Below are positions 54,439-63,286 of a stretch of DNA of 64,000 nt, piece by piece. A program made the position numbers and the translations under genes. This DNA comes from CALGLS01 sp047626155 (GTDB taxonomy: Bacteria; Bacteroidota; Bacteroidia; Chitinophagales; Saprospiraceae), in NCBI GenBank assembly GCA_047626155.1, contig JBLHRR010000008.1, positions 12,287 through 76,286 on the forward strand, written 5' to 3'. Numbering within the stretch: the stretch's first letter is position 1; the number at the start of each line of letters is the position of its first letter. The notes below the pieces were generated by a model. That model had not been told where the DNA came from, did not search any database, and was given only the letters and a program-made list of their open reading frames with translations.

Positions 54439-54948
54439 TTAGTGGCCTTTAACCGCTTCTCCTTTATTCGCTTTTGCAATAGCTTCTTCCAAAGCTTCTT
54501 CATCTCCAGGAGAGTAACCATTGTGCTCGTATACAATATGGCCATTCTTGTCAATCACATAAGTCTGAGGAGGATTCTGGAAACCTAAAGCTCTTTGCAA
54601 TTCTTGGTTAGAGTCACTAAGCACGGTGTAATCCCATTGGCTACTTTGTACTTTAGCTTTTGCAAGACGCTGCTTTACATCTAAAGTAATGGCTAGTAAT
54701 TCTACATCGTAGCTTTCTAACCAATCTGGATAAATTTCTGCAATATTGGACAATTCTCTTTTACAAGGGCTACACCAGGTTGCCCAAAAACAAAGAACGG
54801 TTACTTTTCCATCAGTAGCGTAGTCTTTCATGCTGACCGTTTTACCTTCAAGGGTTTTTACATTAACATCCGGAAGAGTCTTTTGCGCGAAAGTGTTGGT
54901 AGTAAAACAAACGGCAAGTAATAAAAGTAGCGATTTTATCAATTTCAT
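54439..54948 (-). CDS. TlpA-like thioredoxin-fold protein
   Basis: A 169-residue periplasmic protein: signal peptide about 1-22 (TFAQ), then a thioredoxin fold with the redox motif WCSPC (C59 and C62) in LCFWATWCSPCKRE, the cis-proline region PPQTYVIDKNGHIVY and a short charged tail. It should reduce or transfer disulfides in the periplasm, for example for cytochrome c maturation or for Omp28-type partners. ATG start. The promoter region is shared with DUF6029 in the opposite direction. Confidence 0.9.
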   Translation of the reverse strand: MKLIKSLLLLLAVCFTTNTFAQKTLPDVNVKTLEGKTVSMKDYATDGKVTVLCFWATWCSPCKRELSNIAEIYPDWLESYDVELLAITLDVKQRLAKAKVQSSQWDYTVLSDSNQELQRALGFQNPPQTYVIDKNGHIVYEHNGYSPGDEEALEEAIAKANKGEAVKGH

Positions 54949-55372
54949 AAAGTAAATGTTTAAATAGATTTTTTAATGATAGTATTGTAGATCTAGTACT
55001 TCAGACGTAAAATTAGCAGTTTTAATTTTTTATTAGCTAAAATCTCAAAACCTTAAGCTATTTTTGAACTTGTTTAAAAGGTAGACGACAATCTATTTCT
55101 TTTTTGAGTCGTAAAACCGACTTCCTCCCCGTTTAACTTATCTTTAACGCCCCTTGTATGAACCTTCGACATTATTTCGTCGATTCATCATTTAGACGTA
55201 GAGAGAGTGTTTTTGTCACGAGGGGTAAAAAGAACTTTTTTTACTAGGGGAGACTTGGCTGGAAAACGACATCAAGAAATAGAAAACTTTTGTTAACTAG
55301 TACAAAAAAAAAATAACCCGGCTGACCGGAACGGGCTGGTTTCAATAACTTTAATTGATCAAAAATCACTTT
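54949..55372. other. Divergent intergenic region between the TlpA-like gene and DUF6029
   Basis: About 420 bases, A/T-rich in part. A TCGAC...GTCGA hairpin with flanking TGAA/TTCA lies at about 55155-55190. No gene or exact promoter found. Confidence 0.45.
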
Positions 55373-57025
55373 ATGAGAATTTTATGTACCTGTATATTTG
55401 CGCTGTTCTTTTTTAGTGCAAGCGTCTTTGCGCAAAATGGAGGACGCCTTTCGGGTAGTCTCGAAGCCAATGCTAATTTCTTTATAAGAGACTCCGCGAT
55501 CGGAGCAGCAGGAATACCACAATACGACAAGCAACTTTACGGCTCAGAATCTTGGATGCAACTGAATTACAGCAATTGGGGCTTCGATGTAGGTCTTCGA
55601 TTTGACTTGTACAACAATTCCAACCTCATCGATCCACTCACCGCTAGTAATGGTCAAGGGATAGGTCGTTGGTACATCAAAAAGAAATTGGATAAATTCG
55701 GTATTTCAGCGGGTTACCTTTATGATCAGATAGGCTCTGGTATCATCTTCCGGGCCTTTGAACAAAGACCATTAGCGATTGATAACTCCTTATATGGTTT
55801 GAGGTTAACTTACCAACTGACACCAGATTGGGAACTCAAAGCTTTTTCTGGAAAGCAAAGAAACATAGATGCTTTTGTAGACGAAGAATTCGGAGGAACT
55901 CCTATATTCAGTACCATTGTCAAAGGTTTTAGTGCAGATGGTTTTATCTCTCTTGGAGAAGAAGGAGCCATTTCTTTAGCTCCTGGTTTTGGGGTAGTTA
56001 ACAAGACTTTTTCAGAAGCGACAATTGATCAGGTGGTTGGAGTATTGCAAACTTACCGAAAGGAAGATCAGGTAAAACCTCAATATAATACCTACGCATT
56101 CTCTTTGTATAATTCCTTGTCTTATGGTAAACTTAACTGGTATGTTGAAGGAGCTTATAAAACTAAAGATGTAGTTGAAGATCCAAACCTAGAAAGATTT
56201 AGCCTTTCTGGCCTTCCTGTCCTAGGGGGACTTACAAACAACACAGGAACTGTTGTCTACACCTCTTTGGCTTATGCATCTAAAAAAATAGGTGTAACGC
56301 TGGAAGGAAAAAGAACAGATAATTTCAAATTCAGATCCAATCCTTTTGTTTTACTCAATCGAGGTATTGTTAACTTTTTACCTCCAATGACTCGTGACAA
56401 TACTTACAGGCTGACATCCCGATATAGCGCAGCAACTCAGGAATTAGGAGAACAGGCAGTTCTGTTAGATATTCGATATTCGATAAACAAAAAATTTAAA
56501 GTAAGCTTTAACTTCTCTAATATTACGGATCTTGATAATGACCAATTGTATCGCGAAATTTTTACAGAAGTGTATTATAAATACAAGCGTAAATGGTCTT
56601 TAAAAGGTGGCGTGCAATATCAGGAATACAATCAATCAGTATATGAAGTAAAAGATGAGCCATTGTTGAAAGCAGTGGTTCCTTATGCTGACTTCTTATA
56701 CCGTTTTACTTCGAGAAGATCTCTGCGACTAGAAGCACAGTATATGAGTACGAAACAGGACTTTGGTAGTTGGATGTTTGCTCTGGCAGAATTTAATATT
56801 AATTCACATTGGTCCATCGTTGTATCTGATATGTATAATTCTTCTCCAACGGAAAAGTATGACAAAATTCATTATCCCCGTTTTGATGTTTTCTATAATT
56901 TCAAATCCAACCGCTTTGGTTTAAGTTATGTGAAACAAGTAGAAGGTGTTGTTTGTACTGGAGGGATCTGCCGATTGGAACCCGCCTTCAGTGGCGTGAA
57001 ATTTAATGTAACCTCTGGTTTCTAA
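55373..57025 (+). CDS. DUF6029 family outer-membrane beta-barrel protein
   Basis: A protein of about 550 residues with signal peptide (MRILCTCIFALFFFSASVFA) and a long array of amphipathic beta strands ending in KFNVTSGF, a C-terminal aromatic typical of outer-membrane barrels. The start GRLSGSLEANANFF and the IGRWYIKKKLDKFGISAGYLYDQIGSG segment (quoted in part: GISAGYLYDQIGSG) match DUF6029. I chose the ATG at 55373 over an in-frame TTG six codons upstream. In Bacteroidota this gene is regularly followed by an Omp28-like lipoprotein and accompanied by a TlpA-like thioredoxin, as here. Function unknown. Confidence 0.87.
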   Translation: MRILCTCIFALFFFSASVFAQNGGRLSGSLEANANFFIRDSAIGAAGIPQYDKQLYGSESWMQLNYSNWGFDVGLRFDLYNNSNLIDPLTASNGQGIGRWYIKKKLDKFGISAGYLYDQIGSGIIFRAFEQRPLAIDNSLYGLRLTYQLTPDWELKAFSGKQRNIDAFVDEEFGGTPIFSTIVKGFSADGFISLGEEGAISLAPGFGVVNKTFSEATIDQVVGVLQTYRKEDQVKPQYNTYAFSLYNSLSYGKLNWYVEGAYKTKDVVEDPNLERFSLSGLPVLGGLTNNTGTVVYTSLAYASKKIGVTLEGKRTDNFKFRSNPFVLLNRGIVNFLPPMTRDNTYRLTSRYSAATQELGEQAVLLDIRYSINKKFKVSFNFSNITDLDNDQLYREIFTEVYYKYKRKWSLKGGVQYQEYNQSVYEVKDEPLLKAVVPYADFLYRFTSRRSLRLEAQYMSTKQDFGSWMFALAEFNINSHWSIVVSDMYNSSPTEKYDKIHYPRFDVFYNFKSNRFGLSYVKQVEGVVCTGGICRLEPAFSGVKFNVTSGF

Positions 57026-57078
57026 TAAAGGATCAACCAATTATTATTACTCTTGAAAATAAGATAAAATATATAAGT

Positions 57079-57951
57079 ATGAAAAATCTATTCTCTCTTT
57101 TAGTTGTTTTCCTATTCTTATTTACTGCTTGCGAAGAGCAAATGGTAGTTGTACCAGAGCCTACTCCCCCAGATACAAGTCGTAAAGTACTGATTGAAGA
57201 ATTTACAGGAGGCGCCTGCTCAGCTTGTCCTCAAGGAGCTTCTGCGATCCAGGATTTAGTAGAGCTTTATGGGAAGAGTATCGTAGCGGTAGCTGTACAT
57301 ACTACTAAAGTAGGACCAATTGGAGATCCTGCATCTGGCGCTAAATATAATTTCCAAACTGATTATGGAGATCAAATTGCAGAATATATGGAAACTAACG
57401 GACCGATTCCAGCAGCAGCGATCAATCGGACGTTATTTCCAGGTAACGATTTAGCAGTTGTTCCTTTCATCGCTTGGTCAGATTTAGTTGTTCAGGAATT
57501 AGAAGAAGAACCCGAAGCACTAATGGGGCTTAGAGCAACGTATGATTCAGAAACAAATACTTTGGTTGTGGATGGAAGTGTCACCGCTTCTCAGCGAATG
57601 GAAGGAGATATTCGGGTGACAGCTTACATCACAGAAAGCCATATTATTGATGCACAACTGAACGGAACTAACCTAGAGCTAGAATATGAGCACAATCATG
57701 TTCTGCGTACGGCATTAGCTTATACTGGACAGCAAACAGCAACAGTAGAAGGGACTTCCATTACGACTCCAATAGCAACAGGCCAAATTGTGACTTTTGA
57801 ATTTGCTCCTTTTGAAATGCCAAAAGATGCAGCTGGTAATTTAGCATGGAGGCCAGAGCATTGTTACGTTGTTACATTCATATCCAGATATGATTTAGCG
57901 ACAGGGTCTCGCGAAGTATTGCAAGTAGAGGAGGTTGATCTTATTCAATAA
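57079..57951 (+). CDS. Omp28-related outer-membrane lipoprotein
   Basis: A 290-residue lipoprotein (LFTAC, lipidation at C18). A thioredoxin-like domain carries C47-x-x-C50 in EFTGGACSACPQG, followed by a beta-rich C-terminal domain (about 165-290). Omp28 of Porphyromonas is the named relative; the biochemical role is unknown. It follows DUF6029 after 53 bases and ends with a strong terminator, so the pair is probably one transcript. Confidence 0.9.
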   Translation: MKNLFSLLVVFLFLFTACEEQMVVVPEPTPPDTSRKVLIEEFTGGACSACPQGASAIQDLVELYGKSIVAVAVHTTKVGPIGDPASGAKYNFQTDYGDQIAEYMETNGPIPAAAINRTLFPGNDLAVVPFIAWSDLVVQELEEEPEALMGLRATYDSETNTLVVDGSVTASQRMEGDIRVTAYITESHIIDAQLNGTNLELEYEHNHVLRTALAYTGQQTATVEGTSITTPIATGQIVTFEFAPFEMPKDAAGNLAWRPEHCYVVTFISRYDLATGSREVLQVEEVDLIQ

Positions 57952-57998
57952 TGATATTTTATTGCAGCCTAGATCATAGGCTGTATCGAACTTTCTAG

Positions 57999-58043
57999 AG
58001 AAAAGCCAGTATGACGTGATCATGCTGGCTTTTCTGTTTTTTT
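57999..58043 (+). terminator. Terminator after the Omp28-like gene
   Basis: AGAAAAGCCAG (57999-58009) pairs with CTGGCTTTTCT (58025-58035), with extra TATGA/TCATG pairing inside, followed by GTTTTTTTT. Confidence 0.88.
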
Positions 58044-58152
58044 AGAGATGAAGAATGAATAAATGCATGATTTGAAAGGAAGGTTTTTAATGACTATTGA
58101 TTACTCAAAATCAACCATAAACCTCCCCCTTTCATTCTTCCTTTCAAATACC

Positions 58153-58160
58153 TATCTTTG
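58153..58160 (+). promoter_or_regulatory. -7 element of pheT
   Basis: TATCTTTG matches TAnnTTTG and is followed by CGTCC; the pheT ATG is 39 bases downstream. No clear -33 element. Confidence 0.5.
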
Positions 58161-58198
58161 CGTCCAATTTTGCGTAATCACAAACTAGAATTTGACGT

Positions 58199-60643
58199 AT
58201 GAATGTTTCATTAAGCTGGCTAAAAGACTACCTCGATATTGAACTCCCTGCTGAAAAAATTAGCGAGATACTCACGAGTATTGGCCTGGAAGTAGAAGGA
58301 ATGGAGGAAATTGAAAGCATTAAAGGAGGTCTGGAAGGGATTGTAATTGGCCATGTGAAAACCTGTGGACAACATCCCAATGCAGATCGGTTGTCTCTGA
58401 CTACCGTTGATGTAGGAGAGGAGGAGCCTTTGCAAATTGTTTGTGGTGCACCAAACGTAGCTGCCGGACAAAAAGTATTGGTCGCTACGATAGGTACAAA
58501 GCTGTATGATAAAGAAGGCAAAAGCTTTGTTATTAAAAAAGGAAAAATGCGTGGCGAAGTGTCTGAGGGGATGATTTGTGCAGAGGACGAACTCGGCTTG
58601 GGCGAAAGTCATGATGGAATTATGGTTTTACCTGAAACGGCTACCATTGGCCAGCCAGCTAAGGAATATTTCAATATTGAATCTGATATTGTTTACGATA
58701 TTGGTCTGACACCGAACCGTTCGGATGCAACCAATCACATTGGTGTCGCAAAAGATTTAGCGGCAGCACTGAAAATAAACTATGAAGGATCTGGGGAAGT
58801 GAAACTTCCGAACACGGAAGCCTTTAAAGTAAATAACAATACACTTGCTATCCCGGTAGAAGTAGAAAACATTGCAGCTTGTCCGCGTTATGCTGGGGTT
58901 AGTATCAGTAAGGTGACCGTTGGCCCATCTCCAGATTGGATGCAAAAAAAATTAAATGCCATAGGTGTTCGTCCCATCAACAACATTGTAGATGTGACCA
59001 ACTTCGTTTTACACGAATACGGACAACCTTTACATGCTTTTGATTTCGATCAAATCAAAGGACGTAAAATTATTGTTAAGAATTTGGCAGGCGGGACCTC
59101 TTTTGATTCTTTAGATGAGGTAGAAAGAAAACTACACGAAGAAGACTTGATGATCTGTGATGGAGAATCGAATGGGATGTGCATGGCGGGTGTTTTTGGA
59201 GGAATCAAATCGGGAGTGACTGAGGGGACTAAAAATATATTTTTGGAAGCGGCTTGTTTTGATGCAAAAACAATTCGTAGAAGCAGTACTCGTCATTTGC
59301 TGAGAACGGATGCGGCTACTTGTTTTGAAAAAGGAGTAGATCCTAATATAACAATAGACGCACTTAAACGAGCTGCCCTTTTGATCACAGAATTAGGAGG
59401 AGGAGAAATCGCTTCTGAGATTGTGGATCTATATCCTTCTCCAGTGGCAAAGCATGAGATAGAGATCTCTTACCAAAATATCAACCGATTAATTGGAACT
59501 GATATCCCCAAAGAAAAGACACAGGCAATTTTGGCCGCTTTGGAAATGGATATAACTAATGACAACGGCGAAAGATTCACAGTAGCGGTACCTACTAACA
59601 AGGTAGATGTATTACGCGAAGCAGATGTTATTGAAGAAATTTTACGTATTTATGGTTTCGACCAGGTACCTCTTTCGGGGCATTTAAAAATGGCAGTTAT
59701 CCCAACTAGGCAACCTGAGCCGCAAAAAGTACGTAACACAGCAGGAAGTATGTTAGCGGCTAAAGGTTTTAATGAAATAATGGCGCTCTCACTGACACAG
59801 TCAAAGTATTTTGAAGAGACTTATCCAGTGCCGAAGGAGGAGCTTGTTTTTGTTAACAACACCTCTAATATTCATCTGAACATCATGAGACCAACGATGT
59901 TGTTCGGTGGGTTGGAGTCTGTTTTACACAACCAGAATCGACAGCAGGCGAATGTCAAGTTATATGAGTTCGGTCGTTCTTACAAAAAGAAAGACGAAGC
60001 GAACTTTGAAGAAAAGGAACACCTTTGCGTATGGATGAGTGGACAACGAGAGCCTGAAGGATGGTTGAATAAAGATAAAAATGAAGTGACTTACTACAGC
60101 CTTAAAGCATTAGTAGCACAAGTGTTAGAGCGACTAGGGGCGAGTGGTTTTCAGCAGACAGCGATTAACGACGAGACCTTTTCTTACGGAATGCGCTATC
60201 ACAGAGGCCCTCAGGTTTTGGTAGAGTTTGGTGAAGTAAAGAAATCTATTCTCAAAGCGATGGGAATCAAACGAAGTGTTTTTTACGCAGATTTCAACTG
60301 GGAATCCCTGATGAAAGTAGTTAAGAAGCATAAAATAGGATTTGTACCATTGAGTAAGTTTCCTACCGTTCGTAGAGATTTAGCCCTTGTTATCGAAAAT
60401 TCTGTTAATTTTGAGGATATTGCAGGAATAGCCCGTAAGACAGGTAAGAAGTTGCTCAAAGAGGTAAATCTCTTCGACGTTTATGAAAATGAAAAGCAGC
60501 TAGGCAAGGACAAAAAGTCGTATGCAGTGAGTTTTATCTTTGAAGATTCGTCTAAAACCTTGAAAGACAAGGATGTGGATAAAATTATGCAGCAATTAAT
60601 TCGTTCTTATGAAGAGAAAGTAGGAGCGATTATTAGAAAATAA
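58199..60643 (+). CDS. pheT: Phenylalanine--tRNA ligase beta subunit
   Basis: An 814-residue subunit. It starts with MNVSLSWLKDYLDIELP; an EMAP/tRNA-binding domain follows (about 40-150; IVIGHVKTCGQHPNADRL in part), then B3/B4 editing domain (about 215-390), B5 (about 400-475; READVIEEILRIYGFDQVP), the catalytic-like core and the FDX-ACB anticodon-binding domain at the C-terminus (about 720-814; PLSKFPTVRRDLALVI). The alpha subunit pheS is not adjacent. The genes following encode a coiled-coil protein, ZapA and RNase Y, a recurrent Bacteroidota order. Confidence 0.97.
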   Translation: MNVSLSWLKDYLDIELPAEKISEILTSIGLEVEGMEEIESIKGGLEGIVIGHVKTCGQHPNADRLSLTTVDVGEEEPLQIVCGAPNVAAGQKVLVATIGTKLYDKEGKSFVIKKGKMRGEVSEGMICAEDELGLGESHDGIMVLPETATIGQPAKEYFNIESDIVYDIGLTPNRSDATNHIGVAKDLAAALKINYEGSGEVKLPNTEAFKVNNNTLAIPVEVENIAACPRYAGVSISKVTVGPSPDWMQKKLNAIGVRPINNIVDVTNFVLHEYGQPLHAFDFDQIKGRKIIVKNLAGGTSFDSLDEVERKLHEEDLMICDGESNGMCMAGVFGGIKSGVTEGTKNIFLEAACFDAKTIRRSSTRHLLRTDAATCFEKGVDPNITIDALKRAALLITELGGGEIASEIVDLYPSPVAKHEIEISYQNINRLIGTDIPKEKTQAILAALEMDITNDNGERFTVAVPTNKVDVLREADVIEEILRIYGFDQVPLSGHLKMAVIPTRQPEPQKVRNTAGSMLAAKGFNEIMALSLTQSKYFEETYPVPKEELVFVNNTSNIHLNIMRPTMLFGGLESVLHNQNRQQANVKLYEFGRSYKKKDEANFEEKEHLCVWMSGQREPEGWLNKDKNEVTYYSLKALVAQVLERLGASGFQQTAINDETFSYGMRYHRGPQVLVEFGEVKKSILKAMGIKRSVFYADFNWESLMKVVKKHKIGFVPLSKFPTVRRDLALVIENSVNFEDIAGIARKTGKKLLKEVNLFDVYENEKQLGKDKKSYAVSFIFEDSSKTLKDKDVDKIMQQLIRSYEEKVGAIIRK

Positions 60644-60703
60644 ATAACCCTTGGCGAATGCTCAAAAAGAAATGAGCTAGATCAAAGAAGCAAAATATCG
60701 ATT

Positions 60704-61003
60704 ATGCAAGAGTTACTGATAAATAAAGTAGCACAAATAGAACAGAAAGTGAGGCAGTTGGCTGCCAAGCTACAGACCTTGCAACGGGAGCACGAAAAGC
60801 TAAAAGGGGATTACAAAACGCTCCAATCTGAAGTGATTCAGAAAAACACAAAATTATTAGCACTAGAAAAACAGACAAAAATATTACCTTTAGCGTGGAA
60901 GAAAGATAAAGTAGCGGAATTGAAAGATAAGAAAATGAAAAAGGAGATTGCCCAATACATTAGGGAAATTGATAAATGTATTGAATGGCTGCAAAACAGC
61001 TAG
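60704..61003 (+). CDS. Small coiled-coil protein upstream of zapA
   Basis: A 99-residue protein that is one long heptad-repeat coiled coil for about residues 3-60 (KVAQIEQKVRQLAAKL, LKGDYKTLQSEV), with a basic second half. It starts 61 bases after pheT and stops six bases before zapA, so it is co-transcribed with zapA. A ZapB-like or ZapA-partner role is plausible from position but unproven; no family signature was recognised. Confidence 0.82.
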   Translation: MQELLINKVAQIEQKVRQLAAKLQTLQREHEKLKGDYKTLQSEVIQKNTKLLALEKQTKILPLAWKKDKVAELKDKKMKKEIAQYIREIDKCIEWLQNS

Positions 61004-61009
61004 ATAGTT

Positions 61010-61345
61010 ATGGACGAAAAGGAACTTAAAAATATAACGGTACTTATTGCCGGACGTCCCTACCCACTGAGAGTTGAAGAGGCGGATGAAACATCTGTAC
61101 GACAGATTGTTAAGGAGGTGAATGAAAAAACTAGCAACTTTCAATTGAACTATAACAAAAAGGATAAGCAGGACTGCCTTTCTATGGCGCTACTGACTTA
61201 TGCGGTTGATTTGCATAAATGGAGAACTGGTAAACAGCAATTGGAAAATAAGGAAGCAGGTAATGCCTCTGAAAATCCCAAAATGAATGCTGTTTCTGAA
61301 AAAATAGAACAACTCGACCAGTTACTCGACACACTCCTTAAATAG
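61010..61345 (+). CDS. zapA: Cell division protein ZapA
   Basis: A 111-residue FtsZ-associated protein. The N-terminal domain reads ITVLIAGRPYPLRV followed by EEADETSVRQIVKEVNEK; a coiled coil follows (about 75-111). ZapA cross-links FtsZ filaments at the septum. Immediately downstream of the coiled-coil gene (six bases) and 197 bases before rny. Confidence 0.9.
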   Translation: MDEKELKNITVLIAGRPYPLRVEEADETSVRQIVKEVNEKTSNFQLNYNKKDKQDCLSMALLTYAVDLHKWRTGKQQLENKEAGNASENPKMNAVSEKIEQLDQLLDTLLK

Positions 61346-61542
61346 TCTCCTAACTATTCTTCTATTCTTCCAACTTCTGGTATGTATTGATTTAAAGCCT
61401 CCTTTTGCTTTATCTACTTAAAGTAGATTGGTTTTAAGAAAAACAGAAAAATATTTAACTCACATAAAATTGATTCATAGTTTTTAGGTTTAGGGCCAAA
61501 ACAGAACAAAAGATCAATTTTTATATAAAACCGCTTATCATC

Positions 61543-63204
61543 ATGGAAATAGGAATAGGATTGATTGCCGGCGTCATCGTTGGCGTAATAATAGGCTTTC
61601 TGATTGTTCAAGGAATGATCAAAAAATCAAATCAGGCGAAAACGGAAGAGAACAACCGAAAATCTGATCTGATTTTACAGGAAGCTCACCTTGCTGCTAA
61701 AAGAGTCACTGAAGACGCAAACGTAAAAGCTGATCGCGTAATAGCAAAAGCAGAACAAAAGAACGAAAACATCAAGCGAAAAAAAATTCAGGAAGCGAAA
61801 GACCGTTTCAATAAAATGCGTTCTGAATTAGACAAAGAAAAAGCACAACACAAACTGGACTTGAAAGACCGAGAAGTAGATGTAGTGAAAAGGGAAGAAG
61901 GCCTTAAGCAAAAAACAAACAAGTACAAGAATATTGAAGCAGATCTGGAACAACGAGAATCGGAGGCTAAATCCATTCGAAGTAACCTCGAAACACAGTT
62001 GAAAGTAGTGACTAAGAAAAAAGAGGAGTTGGAGAAATCTAGTGAAGAGCACATCCGTGCCTTGGAGAATGTAGCGCGCCTCAGCGAGCAGGAAGCTAAA
62101 GAGCAAATCCTAGAAGCGGTAAAAGGTAAAGCACAAAATGATGCGATGGCCTTGATTAAAGACACCATTCAGGACGCTAAAGTAACGGCAAATAAAGAAG
62201 CGAAAAAGATCGTGATCCAAACGATTCAAAGAATGTGTGCGGAGTATACGATTGAAAATACCGTTTCTGTTTTTAACCTTGATTCGGATGACCTTAAAGG
62301 TCAAATCATCGGACGTGAAGGTCGTAACATTCGTGCCTTAGAAGCAGCCACTGGTGCCGAAATCGTAGTAGACGATACACCGGAAGCTATTGTTATTTCC
62401 AGTTTCGATCCGATTAGAAGAGAGGTTTGTCGCCTTTCCTTAAAACGATTGGTAGCGGATGGTCGTATCCATCCAGCACGTATTGAAGAAGTCGTTGCAA
62501 AAACAAGAAAAGAACTGGATGAGCAAATCGTAGAAATCGGTCAACGTACTGTTATCGAATTGGACATTCACAACCTTAGCGCCTACATGGTAAAGATGGT
62601 TGGACGTATGCGTTTCCGTTCTTCTTACGGACAAAACCTTTTGAAGCACTCTATAGAAACGGCTCACCTTTCTGCGATAATGGCTGCCGAATTAGGGCTT
62701 TCGCCAAAGCAAGCTAAGATGGCCAAACGTGCGGGGCTACTTCACGATATTGGAAAAGTAGCAGAGGAAGAAACAGAACTATCTCACGCATTAATGGGAA
62801 TGAAACTTTGTGAGAAACACAAAGAACACCCGATCGTAGCGAATGCAGTAGGAGCTCACCACGATGAAGTAGAAATGACAAACATCATTTCTCCAATCGT
62901 TCAAGCTTGTGATGCCATCTCTGGTGCGCGACCAGGTGCTCGTAGAGAAATTTTGGAATCTTACCTCAAGCGAATCGGCGAATTGGAAGAGTTGGCAATG
63001 GGACATGAGGGCGTACAAAAAGCTTATGCAATGCAAGCAGGGCGTGAACTTCGTGTAATCGTTGAATCTGATAAAGTAAGCGATAAAGTAGCGGATGACA
63101 TATCCTTCGCAATCTCTCAGAAGATACAGGACGAAATGCAATATCCTGGACAGATTAAAGTGACCGTGATTCGCGAGAAGCGCGCAGTTTCGTTTGCGAG
63201 ATAA
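61543..63204 (+). CDS. rny: Ribonuclease Y
   Basis: A 553-residue membrane-anchored endoribonuclease. N-terminal TM helix (about 3-24), long charged coiled coil (about 28-200), KH domain (about 245-305; IIGREGRNIRALEAATGAE), and HD phosphohydrolase domain (about 365-470) with HSIETAHLSAIM and catalytic LLHDIGK (H402-D403). It initiates mRNA decay. ATG start. A terminator follows at 63222. Confidence 0.97.
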   Translation: MEIGIGLIAGVIVGVIIGFLIVQGMIKKSNQAKTEENNRKSDLILQEAHLAAKRVTEDANVKADRVIAKAEQKNENIKRKKIQEAKDRFNKMRSELDKEKAQHKLDLKDREVDVVKREEGLKQKTNKYKNIEADLEQRESEAKSIRSNLETQLKVVTKKKEELEKSSEEHIRALENVARLSEQEAKEQILEAVKGKAQNDAMALIKDTIQDAKVTANKEAKKIVIQTIQRMCAEYTIENTVSVFNLDSDDLKGQIIGREGRNIRALEAATGAEIVVDDTPEAIVISSFDPIRREVCRLSLKRLVADGRIHPARIEEVVAKTRKELDEQIVEIGQRTVIELDIHNLSAYMVKMVGRMRFRSSYGQNLLKHSIETAHLSAIMAAELGLSPKQAKMAKRAGLLHDIGKVAEEETELSHALMGMKLCEKHKEHPIVANAVGAHHDEVEMTNIISPIVQACDAISGARPGARREILESYLKRIGELEELAMGHEGVQKAYAMQAGRELRVIVESDKVSDKVADDISFAISQKIQDEMQYPGQIKVTVIREKRAVSFAR

Positions 63205-63221
63205 GAAGAATTATTTTTTAG

Positions 63222-63259
63222 CAAAAACGGCTGCTTCTTTTTGGGAGCGGCCGTTTTTG
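63222..63259. terminator. Terminator of rny
   Basis: CAAAAACGGC (63222-63231) pairs perfectly with GCCGTTTTTG (63250-63259), with additional TGC/GCG contacts inside the loop. It lies 18 bases past the rny stop. Confidence 0.85.
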
Positions 63260-63286
63260 TTTGGAAATGGGTTAAGAGAATTTAAT

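Noticed and set aside
61346..61542. Possible 6S RNA between zapA and rny
   Set aside because: zapA-6S linkage is known elsewhere, but I see no long rod-like pairing with a central bubble; only a 17-base palindrome (61412-61428). A covariance search for 6S RNA would decide.
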